From positions 558,001 through 622,000 of the forward strand of contig NZ_JAFMNX010000001.1 in NCBI RefSeq assembly GCF_018457165.1: DNA of 64,000 bases. Reading direction: 5' to 3'. The position numbers were made by a program, and so were the translations under genes. The stretch's first letter is position 1; each line of letters opens with the position of its first letter. This DNA comes from Tianweitania aestuarii. GTDB taxonomy: Bacteria; Pseudomonadota; Alphaproteobacteria; Rhizobiales; Rhizobiaceae. A model generated the notes under the pieces. That model was given only the letters and a program-made list of their open reading frames with translations, searched no databases and was not told the origin of the DNA. Shown piece after piece: positions 26,197 through 36,216 of this stretch.

Positions 26197-27371
26197 GGAT
26201 CGCGGCGGGCAAGCGGCTGGCGGCCTTCTGCCTTGTTGCGCCGCTTGTGGTGTTTCTGGTGCTCTTCTTCGTTTGGCCGCTGGCCACGATGATGTCGAAC
26301 GCTGTGTCCAGCCCAGGTGCCGTGCAGGCGCTTCCGCAAACGGGCGAAGTCCTGGCGGATTGGGATCGCACCTCGCCACCCACCGCCGACATGCAGGCCG
26401 CACTCGTGGAGGATCTGCGCGCCATCGAGGACGACCAGACGGTGGGCGACATCACCCGCCAGCTCAACAGCGCCAAGTCCGGCTTCCGCACCCTGATGGC
26501 CAAGACCGTGAGTGCGGTACGCGAAGACACCGGGCCGATCGATCTCGTGGCGATCGACAAGCGCTGGAGCCAGGTGCCGTTCTGGCAGGCGATCGCCGCT
26601 GCCACCGCGTCGCCTTACACCGATCGCAACCTGCTCGCCGCCGTCGATCTGGCACGCTCGCCCACCGGCGAGATCGTTTCCCTGCCGGATACCCGATCCG
26701 CCAATCTGGCGATCTTGCAACGCACCTTCGTAATTGCCGCCGGCACGACGCTCGCCTGCATGCTGATCGGCTATCCCTATGCAATGGTTGCCGCATCCTG
26801 CACCGGCTGGAAGCGTCAGGCGATGCTCGCCGCCGTGCTTCTGCCGCTTTGGACCTCGCTTCTGGTGCGCACCGCCGCCTGGTTCATTCTTTTGCAGGAC
26901 AGCGGCCTCATTAACCGAATGCTTCAGGCGCTTGGCATCATCGACACGCCGCTGGCGCTTCTCTTTAACCGCACCGGCGTGATCATCGCCATGACCCACG
27001 TGCTTCTGCCCTTCATGGTGCTGCCGATCTTCAGCGTGCTGATCGCGATCCCGTCCAATCTCATGCCGGCAGCGGCCTCGCTCGGCGCCAATCCGCTCCG
27101 CGCCTTCTGGCGCGTGCTTCTGCCGCTCAGCCTGCGCGGCGTCGTGTCGGGCTCTCTGCTCGTTTTCATGACGTCGATCGGCTATTACATCACGCCCGCC
27201 TTGATTGGCGGACCGACCGACCAGATGATCAGTTCGGTAATCGCCTTCTACGCAACGGGCACGGCCAATTGGGGCATGGCGGGTGCGCTCGGCATCGTGC
27301 TGCTGGTGGCAACGATCGCGCTTTATGTCGTGTATGACCGCTTGTCGTCCTCCGAGGGGCAAAGGGCATGA
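26193..27371 (+). CDS. PotB-type ABC transporter permease with large periplasmic insertion
   Basis: Inner-membrane permease of about 392 residues, longer than E. coli PotB (about 275). The extra length is a hydrophilic stretch of roughly 130 residues between the first and second membrane helices (from SPGAVQALP to DTRSANLAIL). The ATPase-contact loop is AAASLGANPLRAFWRVLLPLS. I choose GTG 26193, which gives the four-base overlap with the ATPase stop; TTG 26175 would add six residues. Such long-loop PotB proteins occur in rhizobial importers. Confidence 0.88.
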   Translation: MRIAAGKRLAAFCLVAPLVVFLVLFFVWPLATMMSNAVSSPGAVQALPQTGEVLADWDRTSPPTADMQAALVEDLRAIEDDQTVGDITRQLNSAKSGFRTLMAKTVSAVREDTGPIDLVAIDKRWSQVPFWQAIAAATASPYTDRNLLAAVDLARSPTGEIVSLPDTRSANLAILQRTFVIAAGTTLACMLIGYPYAMVAASCTGWKRQAMLAAVLLPLWTSLLVRTAAWFILLQDSGLINRMLQALGIIDTPLALLFNRTGVIIAMTHVLLPFMVLPIFSVLIAIPSNLMPAAASLGANPLRAFWRVLLPLSLRGVVSGSLLVFMTSIGYYITPALIGGPTDQMISSVIAFYATGTANWGMAGALGIVLLVATIALYVVYDRLSSSEGQRA

Positions 27372-28159
27372 GCATGCTGCGCGTTCTCAAGATCGTCTTC
27401 GCCGTGGCGGCCATGACCTTCCTCCTCGCGCCGCTCGTGGCGATCCTGCCGCTGGCCTTCACCTCCAGCGTGTTCCTGAACTATCCCGTGCCCGGCTATT
27501 CCACGCGCTGGTTCGCGGAACTCTTCACCGCCGATGTCTGGCGTCGCGCCATCATCAACAGCCTGGTAATCGGGCTCGGCGTCACGGTTCTGGCAACCGT
27601 GCTCGGCACCCTGGCAGCCGTCGGCCTGCGCGAACGCCGCCTGCCGTTTTCGGGCGTTCTGCGCACCGCCTTCCTGTTGCCGATGGTGGTGCCCGCCGTC
27701 GTCTTGGGCGTCGGCATGCAGCTTCTGTTCGTGCGGATGGGGCTCGCCAACAGCTATCTCGGCGTGATCTTTGCCCACAGCGTCATTGCCGTGCCCTTTG
27801 TGTTCGTGAACGTTTCGGCTGCCCTGCAGGGTGTCGATACCCGTGTCGAGCGCGCGGCGGCGAGCCTGGGCGCGTCGCCGATCACCACCTTTCGCCGCGT
27901 GACGCTGCCGCTGGCCACCCCCGGCATCGTCTCGGGCGCAGTGTTTGCCTTCGCGACCTCGCTGGATGAGGTGATCCTGACCTTGTTCGTGGCGGGTCCC
28001 AACCAGCGCACGCTTGCGCGGCAGATGTTCTCCACCATACGCGAAAACATCAGCCCGGCCATTGCCGCTGCGGCCTTTCTTTTCATCGTGGGCACGATCC
28101 TTGCGGCCACTATCGTGATGCTCGTGCGCTGGAAGTCGGCTCAGCGTCGTGCGGCCTGA
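27368..28159 (+). CDS. PotC-type ABC transporter permease
   Basis: 263-residue second permease of the Pot-type importer, starting in a four-base overlap (ATGA) with the first. It has six hydrophobic segments and the ATPase-contact loop RAAASLGASPITTFRRVTLPL. The FATSLDEVILTLFVAGPNQRTL segment is typical of PotC. It is the last gene of the importer operon. Confidence 0.92.
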   Translation: MSMLRVLKIVFAVAAMTFLLAPLVAILPLAFTSSVFLNYPVPGYSTRWFAELFTADVWRRAIINSLVIGLGVTVLATVLGTLAAVGLRERRLPFSGVLRTAFLLPMVVPAVVLGVGMQLLFVRMGLANSYLGVIFAHSVIAVPFVFVNVSAALQGVDTRVERAAASLGASPITTFRRVTLPLATPGIVSGAVFAFATSLDEVILTLFVAGPNQRTLARQMFSTIRENISPAIAAAAFLFIVGTILAATIVMLVRWKSAQRRAA

Positions 28160-28250
28160 CGGATCGGCCTCCTAGGCAATTTCACGCAGATGTGTGCGCA
28201 GCCTAACCGCGGTGTCATGATGCCGTAGGGTTAGCTGGGGATGGACTACC

Positions 28251-28276
28251 TTGACCTCCGGCAGTTGCCGTATACT
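28251..28276 (+). promoter_or_regulatory. Possible promoter of the formate dehydrogenase operon
   Basis: TTGACC (28251-28256) and TATACT (28271-28276) lie upstream of the GTG start of the alpha-subunit gene. The 14-base spacer is shorter than the sigma-70 optimum, so the assignment is tentative. A strong ribosome binding site GGAGG (28301-28305) follows. Confidence 0.3.
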
Positions 28277-28311
28277 ACTGGAAGTTTAGGAGCTTAAAAC
28301 GGAGGCATCCT

Positions 28312-31300
28312 GTGAATCTAGACCTCTCGCGGCGCAGCTTTTTGAAGCTGGCCGGGGCAGGGGTTGCAGCGACGTCGGTCGGCGCGATGGGTTTTGGTGA
28401 GGCGGAAGCGGCGGAAGCCGCGCATGTCCGGCCTTTCAAGCTCGCCACAACCACCGAGACGCGCAATACTTGTCCTTACTGTTCCGTCGCCTGCGGCGTC
28501 ATCTTGTATTCCAAGGGCGACCTTCGCAAGGGTGAGACGGCCGACATCGTTCATATCGAAGGCGATGCCGACCATCCGACGAATCGCGGCACGCTGTGCC
28601 CGAAGGGCGCGGCTCTCAAGGACTTCGTGAAGTCCCCGACGCGTTTGCAATATCCGATGCATCGCAAGCCCGGCTCCGACAAGTTCGAGCGCATCTCCTG
28701 GGATGAAGCGTTCGACCGGATGGCGCGGCTGATGAAGGACGATCGCGACGCGAACTTCACGGCGACCAATCAGAATGGTCTGCCCGTCAATCGCTGGTCC
28801 ACGACCGGCATGCTCGCGGCATCCGCCACAACGAATGAAACGGCCTGGGCGACCTTCAAGTTCGCCAAGGGTTTGGGAATAGTCGGTTTCGATAATCAGG
28901 CACGCGTCTGACACGGCCCTACGGTGTCCAGTTTGGGCCCAACATTTGGCCGTGGCGCGATGACGAACGCCTGGACCGACATTAAGAATACCGACCTCGT
29001 CATTGTCATGGGTGGCAATGCCGCGGAAGCGCATCCGTGCGGCTTCAAATGGGTGACGGAAGCAAAGGCCCATCGTGGTGCCAAGCTGATCGTCGTCGAT
29101 CCGCGCTACACGCGTACCGCTTCGGTCGCCGACTATTATGCGCCCATCCGTCAGGGAACCGACATCGCGTTCCTCAATGGCGTGATGAAATACTGCATCG
29201 AAAACAACAAGGTGCAGTGGGAGTACATGAGGGCGTTCACCAACGCCGCCTATATCGTCAAGGATGGCTTCGCTTATAAGGACGGGTTGTTCACCGGCTA
29301 TGATCCCGAAAAGCGCGATTACGATCGCGACAGCTGGGATTATGTGATCGGCGAAGACGGCTTCGTCACGTCCGATCCCACGCTGCAGCACCCGCGCTGC
29401 GTGTGGAACCTGCTGAAGGAGCATCTGGCGCCCTATACGCCGGAAATGGTCGAGCGCATCTGCGGCACGCCGAAGGACAAGTTCCTGAAGGTCGCCGAGA
29501 TGATCTCGGAATGCTCGACGCCGACCAAGACGATGACGTCGATGTATGCGCTCGGCTGGACGCAGCATTCCCATGGATCGCAGAACATCCGCGCCATGGC
29601 CATGCTGCAGCTCATCCTGGGCAATATCGGCGTGCGTGGTGGTGGCATGAACGCGCTTCGCGGCCATTCCAACATCCAGGGTCTGACCGATCTCGGTTTG
29701 ATGTCGCACCTTCTCACCGGCTATCTCACGATGCCGTCGGAAAAGGACACCGACTTCGAGACCTATATGTCGTCGCGTCAGTTCAAGCCGTTGGTGCCGG
29801 GTCAAACCAGCTATTGGCAGAACTACCGGAAGTTCATGGTCTCCTTCCAGAAGGCCATGTGGGGCGACAAGGCGCGCGCCGATAATGACTGGGGCTTCAA
29901 CTACATCTCCAAGCTCGACGTGCCGGCCTATGACGTGCTGCGCATGTTCGAACTGATGTATCAGGGCAAGGTCAACGGCTATCTTTGCCAAGGCTTCAAT
30001 CCGGTTCTTGCGTTCCCTAACCGCGCCAAGATCACGGAAGGTCTGTCCAAGCTCAAGTTCCTCATCACCATGGATCCGCTCGAAACCGAGACTGCTCGGT
30101 TCTGGGAGAACCATGGCGACTTCAACGATGTGGACACCGCCTCCATCCAGACCGAAGTGTTCCAGCTGCCCACGACCTGCTTTGCGGAGGAAGAGGGCTC
30201 GCTGACCAATTCGGGCCGGTGGCTGCAGTGGCATTGGGCCGGTGGCACGCCGCCTGCCGAGGCCAAGCACGACACCTACATCATCGCGCAGATCTTCCTG
30301 CGCATGAGGGAGTTGTACAAAAAGGAAGGCGGCGCCTTCCCCGATCCCGTTCTCGACCTGTCCTGGGATTATGCCGATCCGAACGAGCCGACGCCGGAAG
30401 AACTGGCGAAGGAAATCAACGGACGTGCCTTGTCCGATGTCATGGATCCAACCGATCCGACAAAGGTGCAGGTTGCGGCCGGCAAGCAGGTGGTGAATTT
30501 CTCGCAACTGCGTGACGATGGATCGACCATGTGCGGTTGCTGGATCTATTCCGGCAACTTCAACGAGCAGGGCAACAACATGGCCCGGCGCGACAACCAC
30601 GATCCGGATGACACCGGCGCCTATCTCGGCTGGACGTTTGCATGGCCGCTGAACCGCCGCACGCTCTATAACCGTGCTTCGGCCGATCTTCAGGGCAAGC
30701 CCTGGGATCCCACCCGCAAGATCATCGAGTGGGATGGCACGAAGTGGTCGGGCTATGACGTGCCGGACATTTCGCCGACGGCGAAGCCCGGCGAGGTCGG
30801 TCCGTTCATCATGAACCAGGAGGGAACGGCACGTCTGTTCACGCGTGGCATGATGCGCGACGGTCCATTCCCGGCCCATATGGAGCCCTTCGAGTCTCCG
30901 GTTGCCAACGTCTTCAATCCGAAGATGCGCGGCAACCCGGTGTCTCGCGTGTTCGAAACCGATGCCGCCCAGCTCGGCCTGTCGGACGAGTTCCCTTATG
31001 CGGGCACCTCGTATCGTTTGACCGAGCATTTCCACTACTGGACCAAGCACAACCGGGTGAACTCCGCGTTGCAGCCTGAGTTCTTCGTGGAAATCTCAGT
31101 GGAACTGGCGGAAGAAAAGGGCATCGAAAACGGCAGCTGGGTTCGCGTCTGGTCAAAGCGCGGCTCGATCAAGGCCAAGGCTGTGGTCACCAAGCGCATT
31201 CGCCCGCTGATCTGCGACGGCAAGCCCGTTCATATCGTCGGCGTTCCGCTGCATTGGGGCTTCACCGGTTCGGCGAAAAAGGGCTTCGGTCCCAACTCGC

Positions 31301-31407
31301 TGGCGGCCTTCGTGGGTGATGCCAACATCGACACGCCGGAATCCAAGGCCTTCCTCGTCAACATCGAGCCGTCGACGGCGCCAAAGGACAAGGAGCTGGT
31401 ATCATGA
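28312..31407 (+). CDS. fdoG: Formate dehydrogenase major subunit, selenocysteine-containing (FdnG/FdoG)
   Basis: Catalytic alpha subunit of a membrane-bound formate dehydrogenase-N/O: formate to CO2 with electrons passed to the quinone pool, active site in the periplasm. The GTG start gives a twin-arginine signal ([10 protein letters not shown]). Cys54, Cys57, Cys61 and Cys96 bind the 4Fe-4S cluster. The TGA at 28909-28911 is codon 200 and is read as selenocysteine: the flanks NQARV and HGPTVSS match the Sec site of E. coli FdnG (Sec196). Reading through gives about 1031 residues, normal for the family; a naive gene caller would split it in two. The stop overlaps the beta-subunit start (ATGA). 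Confidence 0.97.
28909..28939 (+). promoter_or_regulatory. Sec codon TGA and bacterial SECIS hairpin
   Basis: The recoded TGA is followed at once by a potential hairpin that pairs GGCCC (28915-28919) with GGGCC (28935-28939). The loop contains AGTTT, and the GU needed for SelB contact is present. Other pairings within the loop are possible and I could not fold it. The DNA is close to the E. coli fdnG SECIS region (CACGGCCC then ACATTTGG). Confidence 0.75.
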
Positions 31408-32378
31408 TGGACAGCCCCAAAACCGCCGTCAGCAATCCACCGGTTCAGCCGATGGATTCCAACCTCGGCGAGCGCGATCTCGTTCGCCGCTCGGCAACCA
31501 GTGATCTGCCGCCGCCCGAGCGGCAGCTCACTGCCGTCGCCAAGCTGATCGATGTCTCCAAATGCATCGGCTGCAAGGCGTGCCAGTCGGCCTGCGTGGA
31601 GTGGAACGACACGCATCCGGCCATCGGCGAGAATGTGGGTGTTTACACCAACCCCCATGATCTCACCGAAGACATGTTCACGCTCATGCGCTTTTCGGAG
31701 TGGATCAACCCCGAGACGGATAACCTCGAATGGCTGATCCGCAAGGATGGCTGCATGCACTGCGCCGATCCGGGCTGCCTCAAGGCCTGCCCGGCGCCGG
31801 GTGCGATCGTGCAATATTCCAACGGCATCGTGGATTTCATTCACGAGAACTGCATCGGCTGCGGTTATTGCGTGAAGGGCTGCCCCTTCAACATTCCCCG
31901 CATCTCGAAGGCCGATCACCGCGCCTATAAGTGCACCTTGTGTTCCGACCGCGTGGCGGTGGGGCAGGGCCCGGCTTGCGCCAAGGCTTGCCCGACCCAG
32001 GCCATCGTGTTCGGCACCAAGGACGACATGAAGAAGCATGCCGACGAGCGCATCGCCGACCTCAAGTCGCGCGGTTATGCCAATGCAGGTCTGTATGATC
32101 CGCCGGGCGTGGGCGGCACGCATGTGATGTATGTCCTGCATCACAACGACAAGCCGCACATCTATTCCGACCTGCCGGACGACCCGAAGATCTCGGGCGT
32201 GGTTCAGGCCTGGAAGGGCGCGACCAAATATGTCGGTCTCGCCACGATGGGCGTGTTGGCCGTCGGTGCGGCGCTGCATGGCGTGTTCGGCAAGCCGAAC
32301 CGTGTCACGGCCGAGGATGACGAGGGTGCCGAAAAGCTCGTCACCAACAAGACCGGCACACCAGAGGAGCGTGTCTGA
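31404..32378 (+). CDS. fdoH: Formate dehydrogenase iron-sulfur beta subunit
   Basis: 324-residue electron-transfer subunit. Four ferredoxin-type 4Fe-4S motifs are visible: [35 protein letters not shown] and CTLCSDRV with PACAKAC. A C-terminal membrane anchor ([20 protein letters not shown]) fixes it in the inner membrane, facing the periplasm. It passes electrons from the selenomolybdoenzyme to the cytochrome subunit. It overlaps the alpha gene by four bases and the gamma gene by one. Confidence 0.96.
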   Translation: MMDSPKTAVSNPPVQPMDSNLGERDLVRRSATSDLPPPERQLTAVAKLIDVSKCIGCKACQSACVEWNDTHPAIGENVGVYTNPHDLTEDMFTLMRFSEWINPETDNLEWLIRKDGCMHCADPGCLKACPAPGAIVQYSNGIVDFIHENCIGCGYCVKGCPFNIPRISKADHRAYKCTLCSDRVAVGQGPACAKACPTQAIVFGTKDDMKKHADERIADLKSRGYANAGLYDPPGVGGTHVMYVLHHNDKPHIYSDLPDDPKISGVVQAWKGATKYVGLATMGVLAVGAALHGVFGKPNRVTAEDDEGAEKLVTNKTGTPEERV

Positions 32379-33067
32379 TGCCTGACGTCGAACGCGTTCA
32401 GCCCGGAGACGACATCCACGTCGAGCGGGGCGAGATCAGCGTCAACCGCTATGGTCCCGCCGCGCGCGTCAATCACTGGATCACGGCGGCGAGCCTTATT
32501 CTGCTCGCCGTGTCCGGGCTCGCATTGTTTTATCCGTCGCTGTTCTTCCTCACCGGCCTGTTCGGTGGCGGGCAGAATACGCGCGCCCTGCATCCTTATT
32601 TCGGCGTCGTGCTGTTCATCAGCTTCTTCGTCTTCTTTCTGCAGCTTTGGCGCGCCAATCTGCCGACCCGCACGGACGTGAAGTGGGTTTCGCAGATCAA
32701 CGACGTGGTGGCCGGTCGCGAAGAGAAGCTCCCGGAAGTCGGCAAATATAACGCCGGCCAGAAGTTCATCTTCTGGTCGATGGCCTTCTTCATCCTGGTG
32801 CTGATCGTCACGGGCGTGATGGTATGGCAGGCCTATTTCGCGCCTTACGTGCCGATCGAAACGCAGCGCATCGCGCTTCTGGTTCACGCAATCTCGGCGG
32901 TGTTGATCATCTGCGTCTTCATTCTCCACGTTTATGCGGCGATCTGGACGCGCGGCACGCTTCGCGCCATGACCCGCGGCACGGTCACGGGCGGATGGGC
33001 CTTCCGGCACCATCGCAAGTGGTTCAGGGAACTGGCATCGCGTCGTCGGGTTGATCCGGCAGAATAA
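32378..33067 (+). CDS. fdoI: Formate dehydrogenase cytochrome b556 gamma subunit
   Basis: 229-residue membrane subunit with about four transmembrane helices (for example AASLILLAVSGLALFYPSLFFLTG as the first). Histidines for two haem b groups are present in VNHWITA, LHPYFGV and the LVHAISAV and ILHVYAAIW helices. It transfers electrons to quinone. It begins within the stop of the beta gene (TGATG), so the three subunits are co-translated. Confidence 0.95.
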   Translation: MPDVERVQPGDDIHVERGEISVNRYGPAARVNHWITAASLILLAVSGLALFYPSLFFLTGLFGGGQNTRALHPYFGVVLFISFFVFFLQLWRANLPTRTDVKWVSQINDVVAGREEKLPEVGKYNAGQKFIFWSMAFFILVLIVTGVMVWQAYFAPYVPIETQRIALLVHAISAVLIICVFILHVYAAIWTRGTLRAMTRGTVTGGWAFRHHRKWFRELASRRRVDPAE

Positions 33068-33102
33068 ACGACTAGCTGTGGCCGGTCGGCCCGCGAGGTA
33101 AT

Positions 33103-34023
33103 ATGTCCACGTCCCCCATTCAGCCCGATCCATCCGCGATCGGTGGCATCCCGAAGGCACCTCTGGCCTTCATGCCAAACACGGCGCGCCTCTTCAAAGA
33201 ACGCGCCGTGCGCCTTGAGCGGCTCGCCGAAAACAGCCGCCTGGCACCCTATCTCACCTTCCTTGCCGGTTTGGTGCGCATCCAGAGCGACCTCGTGGAT
33301 GCCCTGCCGACGGTCGATCCGATCCCAGCCGAGCAGGTCGAACGCGCCCGCGAAGCGGCCATGCCGCCGCTCGATCGCTCGGCCATCGGCCAATCCGCCG
33401 TTTTCCGCGAAACCCTGAAGCAGTTCCTCGATCGCGCCGAAGCGCTCGACAAGCCCGCTGCGGCCGCCGAAGCGCTCGCGCAGGTTCAGCTGGCCGACGA
33501 GGCCACGCTCGACTGGATGGTCGAAAACATCGCGGCCGACAATCTGCCGATCGAAGCGCTGGCGCAGCACCTTTATGTCGCCGCCGCCATCCAGATCCAT
33601 GCTGCCCGTTTGGCCGGCGGCCTCGATGCAGCCAAGCTCGTACCGATCCAGGTCGGCGTGTGCCCGACCTGCGGCGGCAAGCCCGTTGCTTCCATGGTGA
33701 TCGGCTTTCAGGGCGCGGAAGGCACGCGCTATGCCGGCTGTTCCTGCTGCGGCACGCTGTGGAACGAAGTCCGCGTCAAATGCCTGGCCTGCGGGTCCAC
33801 CAAGGGCATCGGTTACCGCGCCGTGGAAAGCGGCACGGAAGACGCTACCGTCAAGGCTGAAGTCTGCGACACCTGCCACAGCTGGGTGAAGATCCTTTAC
33901 CAGAACAAGAACCCCTCGGTCGAAATGGTCGCCGATGATGTTGCGAGCCTGGGACTGGACCTTCTGATGAAGGACACGGAATACAAGCGAGCGGGCTTCA
34001 ATCCCTTCCTGATAGGATACTGA
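33103..34023 (+). CDS. fdhE: Formate dehydrogenase accessory protein FdhE
   Basis: 306-residue cytoplasmic maturation factor needed for activity of respiratory formate dehydrogenases. The C-terminal part carries paired CxxC motifs typical of the rubredoxin-like FdhE fold: VCPTCGGKP, GCSCCGTLW, VKCLACGSTKG and VCDTCHSWVK. It follows the structural genes by 35 bases and precedes selA by five, in the same operon. Confidence 0.95.
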   Translation: MSTSPIQPDPSAIGGIPKAPLAFMPNTARLFKERAVRLERLAENSRLAPYLTFLAGLVRIQSDLVDALPTVDPIPAEQVERAREAAMPPLDRSAIGQSAVFRETLKQFLDRAEALDKPAAAAEALAQVQLADEATLDWMVENIAADNLPIEALAQHLYVAAAIQIHAARLAGGLDAAKLVPIQVGVCPTCGGKPVASMVIGFQGAEGTRYAGCSCCGTLWNEVRVKCLACGSTKGIGYRAVESGTEDATVKAEVCDTCHSWVKILYQNKNPSVEMVADDVASLGLDLLMKDTEYKRAGFNPFLIGY

Positions 34024-34028
34024 GCCCC

Positions 34029-35429
34029 GTGCCCGGCCCCGCCGACCTGCGCGCCCTGCCATCCGTCGACCAGCTGTTGAAGGCGCACGCCGTGCAGCCT
34101 GTGCTCGACCAGCACGGCCGCGCGATCGTCACGCAGGAACTACGCCTGGTGCTGGGTGAAATCCGCGACGCCGTGCGGGCAGGGGGGGCTCTGCCGGACA
34201 CCGCCGGCATCGTCGCCTCGCTTCTCAGCCGCCTCAGCTACCAAGACCGCTCCAAACTGCGTCCGCTGTTCAATCTCACCGGCACGGTGCTGCACACCAA
34301 TCTCGGCCGTGCGCTTCTCGCCGAAGAGGCGATCGCCGCAGCGGTTGATGCCATGCGCGAGGCCGCAGCACTCGAGTTTGATCTCGACACCGGCAAGCGC
34401 GGCGAACGCGACAGCCATCTGCGCGAAATTTTGTGCGAACTCACCGGCGCGGAAGACGCGACGATCGTCAACAACAACGCCGCCGCCGTTCTGATCGCCC
34501 TGAACGCGATCGGTGCCGGCCGTCAGGCGATCGTGTCGCGCGGCGAGCTGATCGAGATCGGCGGCGCGTTCCGTATGCCCGATATCATGGAGCGGGCAGG
34601 GGTCGGGCTGGTTGAAGTCGGCACCACCAACCGCACCCATGCCCGGGATTACATCAAGGCGATCACGCCCGAAACGGCGCTGATCCTCAAGGTCCACACC
34701 TCCAACTACCGCATCGAAGGCTTCACGGCGGAAGTCGCGGGCGCCGACCTCGCGGCGATCGCGAGCCAGGCCGGCGTCGTTCTCCTCAACGATCTCGGCT
34801 CCGGCACGCTCGTCGATCTCTCCCGCTATGGTCTCACCAAGGAGCCCACGGTGCGCGAAGCGGTGGCCGAAGGTGCGGACTTGGTGACCTTCTCCGGCGA
34901 CAAGCTGCTCGGCGGCCCGCAAGCCGGCTTCATCGTCGGTCGCAAGGATCTCATCGCCGAGATCAACCGCAACCCGATGAAGCGCGCCCTGCGGGTCGAT
35001 AAGATCCGCATCGCCGCCATGCTCGCCACCCTCAAGCTCTACCGCGATCCCGACCGCCTCGGCGCCCGCCTGCCGACGCTGCGCCTGCTGTCGCGCCCAC
35101 AAGCCGATATCCGCGCCCAGGCCGAACGCCTCGCGCCTGAAATCAGCGCGCTGCTCGCGCCAAACGGCTACACGGTCGAGACGACGGCCTGTTCCAGCCA
35201 GATCGGCTCCGGCGCGCTGCCTGTCGATACGATTCCGAGCGCCGGGCTGCGTATCACGGCACCGAACGGCACGGCGCTCGAAGCGCTCGCTTCCCTGTTT
35301 CGCGCCCTGCCGCGCCCCATTCTCGGCCGCCTGCAGGATGGCGCGCTCGTTCTCGATCTGCGCTGCCTCACCGACGAAGCGGCCTTCATGCAAAGCCTCA
35401 AACAAGGCGCGACCCATGCGCCTGCTTGA
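34029..35429 (+). CDS. selA: L-seryl-tRNA(Sec) selenium transferase SelA
   Basis: 466-residue PLP enzyme converting seryl-tRNA(Sec) to selenocysteyl-tRNA(Sec) with selenophosphate. The start is GTG. The PLP lysine is in SGDKLLGGPQAG, at about residue 292 (Lys295 in E. coli). NLTGTVLHTNLGRALL in the N-terminal third is a SelA hallmark. It lies in the formate dehydrogenase operon and overlaps the next gene by 14 bases. Confidence 0.97.
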   Translation: MPGPADLRALPSVDQLLKAHAVQPVLDQHGRAIVTQELRLVLGEIRDAVRAGGALPDTAGIVASLLSRLSYQDRSKLRPLFNLTGTVLHTNLGRALLAEEAIAAAVDAMREAAALEFDLDTGKRGERDSHLREILCELTGAEDATIVNNNAAAVLIALNAIGAGRQAIVSRGELIEIGGAFRMPDIMERAGVGLVEVGTTNRTHARDYIKAITPETALILKVHTSNYRIEGFTAEVAGADLAAIASQAGVVLLNDLGSGTLVDLSRYGLTKEPTVREAVAEGADLVTFSGDKLLGGPQAGFIVGRKDLIAEINRNPMKRALRVDKIRIAAMLATLKLYRDPDRLGARLPTLRLLSRPQADIRAQAERLAPEISALLAPNGYTVETTACSSQIGSGALPVDTIPSAGLRITAPNGTALEALASLFRALPRPILGRLQDGALVLDLRCLTDEAAFMQSLKQGATHAPA

Positions 35430-36216
35430 CCGGATCTTCGGCCGCAAGCCCGACCCCGCGCCGGTTGTCGAGATCGATCCCATGACTGAGGCCCTCGCTG
35501 CCGCCAAGGCCGGCGATTACGCGGTCGCCCTACCGATCTGGGAGCGCCTTGCTGAAGAAAACCATGCCCGCGCCCAGAACAATCTCGGTGCCTGTTATGC
35601 CGAAGGCCTTGGCGTCGCGAAGAACCGCGGCCGTGCGGGAGACTTGCTGCGCCGATCGGCCGAAGCCGGCGATCCCGTCGGCCAGCGCAACTATGCGGCC
35701 TTCCACATGCAGGGTCTCAACGGCGACGATCCCGATTATCCAGCCGCCGCCGATTACTACCGCCGCGCCGCAAACCAGGGCGATGCGCCCGCACAGGACA
35801 TGCTGAGCTGGATGCTGCTCGAAGGCGAGGTTATGCCGGCCGATCCGGCTGAAGCCCGCCGCTGGGCGCATGAAGCCGCCGAAAGCGGCATCGCCTCCTC
35901 CATGACCCGCCTCGGCATGCTCTACCACAACGCGATCGGCGTTGATCGCGAGCCGCATCAGGCAGTTTACTGGTGGCGCAAGGGCGCAGCTGCAGGCGAT
36001 GCCGATGCGCAGGCGATGCTGGGTGCGGCCTACCACATGGGCGCCGGCACCGAGCGCGACGGCGTCACCGCTCTCGCCTGGCTGATCCGCGCCGTCAACG
36101 GCGGCAGCACGCTGGCCAGCCCCTTCGTCGGCCCAGTGCGCGAAAGCCTGTCCGCCGAAGACATCGCCGAAGCCGAACGCCGCGCCGCCGCGCCCTTGAC
36201 CGAGGCCACACCATGA
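35416..36216 (+). CDS. Sel1-like-repeat (tetratricopeptide-type) protein between selA and selB
   Basis: 266-residue protein built mostly of Sel1-like repeats: ARAQNNLGACYAEGLGVAKN, then further copies around PVGQRNYAAFH, APAQDMLSWML and MTRLGMLYHNAIGVD. It has no signal peptide, so it is probably cytoplasmic. It overlaps selA by 14 bases and selB by four, so its translation is tied to both. The name Sel1 refers to a yeast/worm gene and not to selenium. A role as scaffold in selenocysteine insertion or enzyme maturation is suggested only by position. Confidence 0.88.
   Translation: MRLLDRIFGRKPDPAPVVEIDPMTEALAAAKAGDYAVALPIWERLAEENHARAQNNLGACYAEGLGVAKNRGRAGDLLRRSAEAGDPVGQRNYAAFHMQGLNGDDPDYPAAADYYRRAANQGDAPAQDMLSWMLLEGEVMPADPAEARRWAHEAAESGIASSMTRLGMLYHNAIGVDREPHQAVYWWRKGAAAGDADAQAMLGAAYHMGAGTERDGVTALAWLIRAVNGGSTLASPFVGPVRESLSAEDIAEAERRAAAPLTEATP

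Noticed and set aside
28909-28911. TGA splitting the formate dehydrogenase alpha gene into two genes or a pseudogene
   Set aside because: Flanking residues match the selenocysteine site of FdnG, a SECIS-like hairpin follows, and selA, selB, selC and selD are all nearby.
28318-31050. 910-codon open frame antisense to the formate dehydrogenase gene
   Set aside because: It lies wholly opposite a clear coding gene, has no family similarity, and long antisense frames are common in GC-rich DNA.
34140-35507. 455-codon open frame antisense to selA
   Set aside because: Unsupported composition and no similarity; selA on the plus strand is certain.
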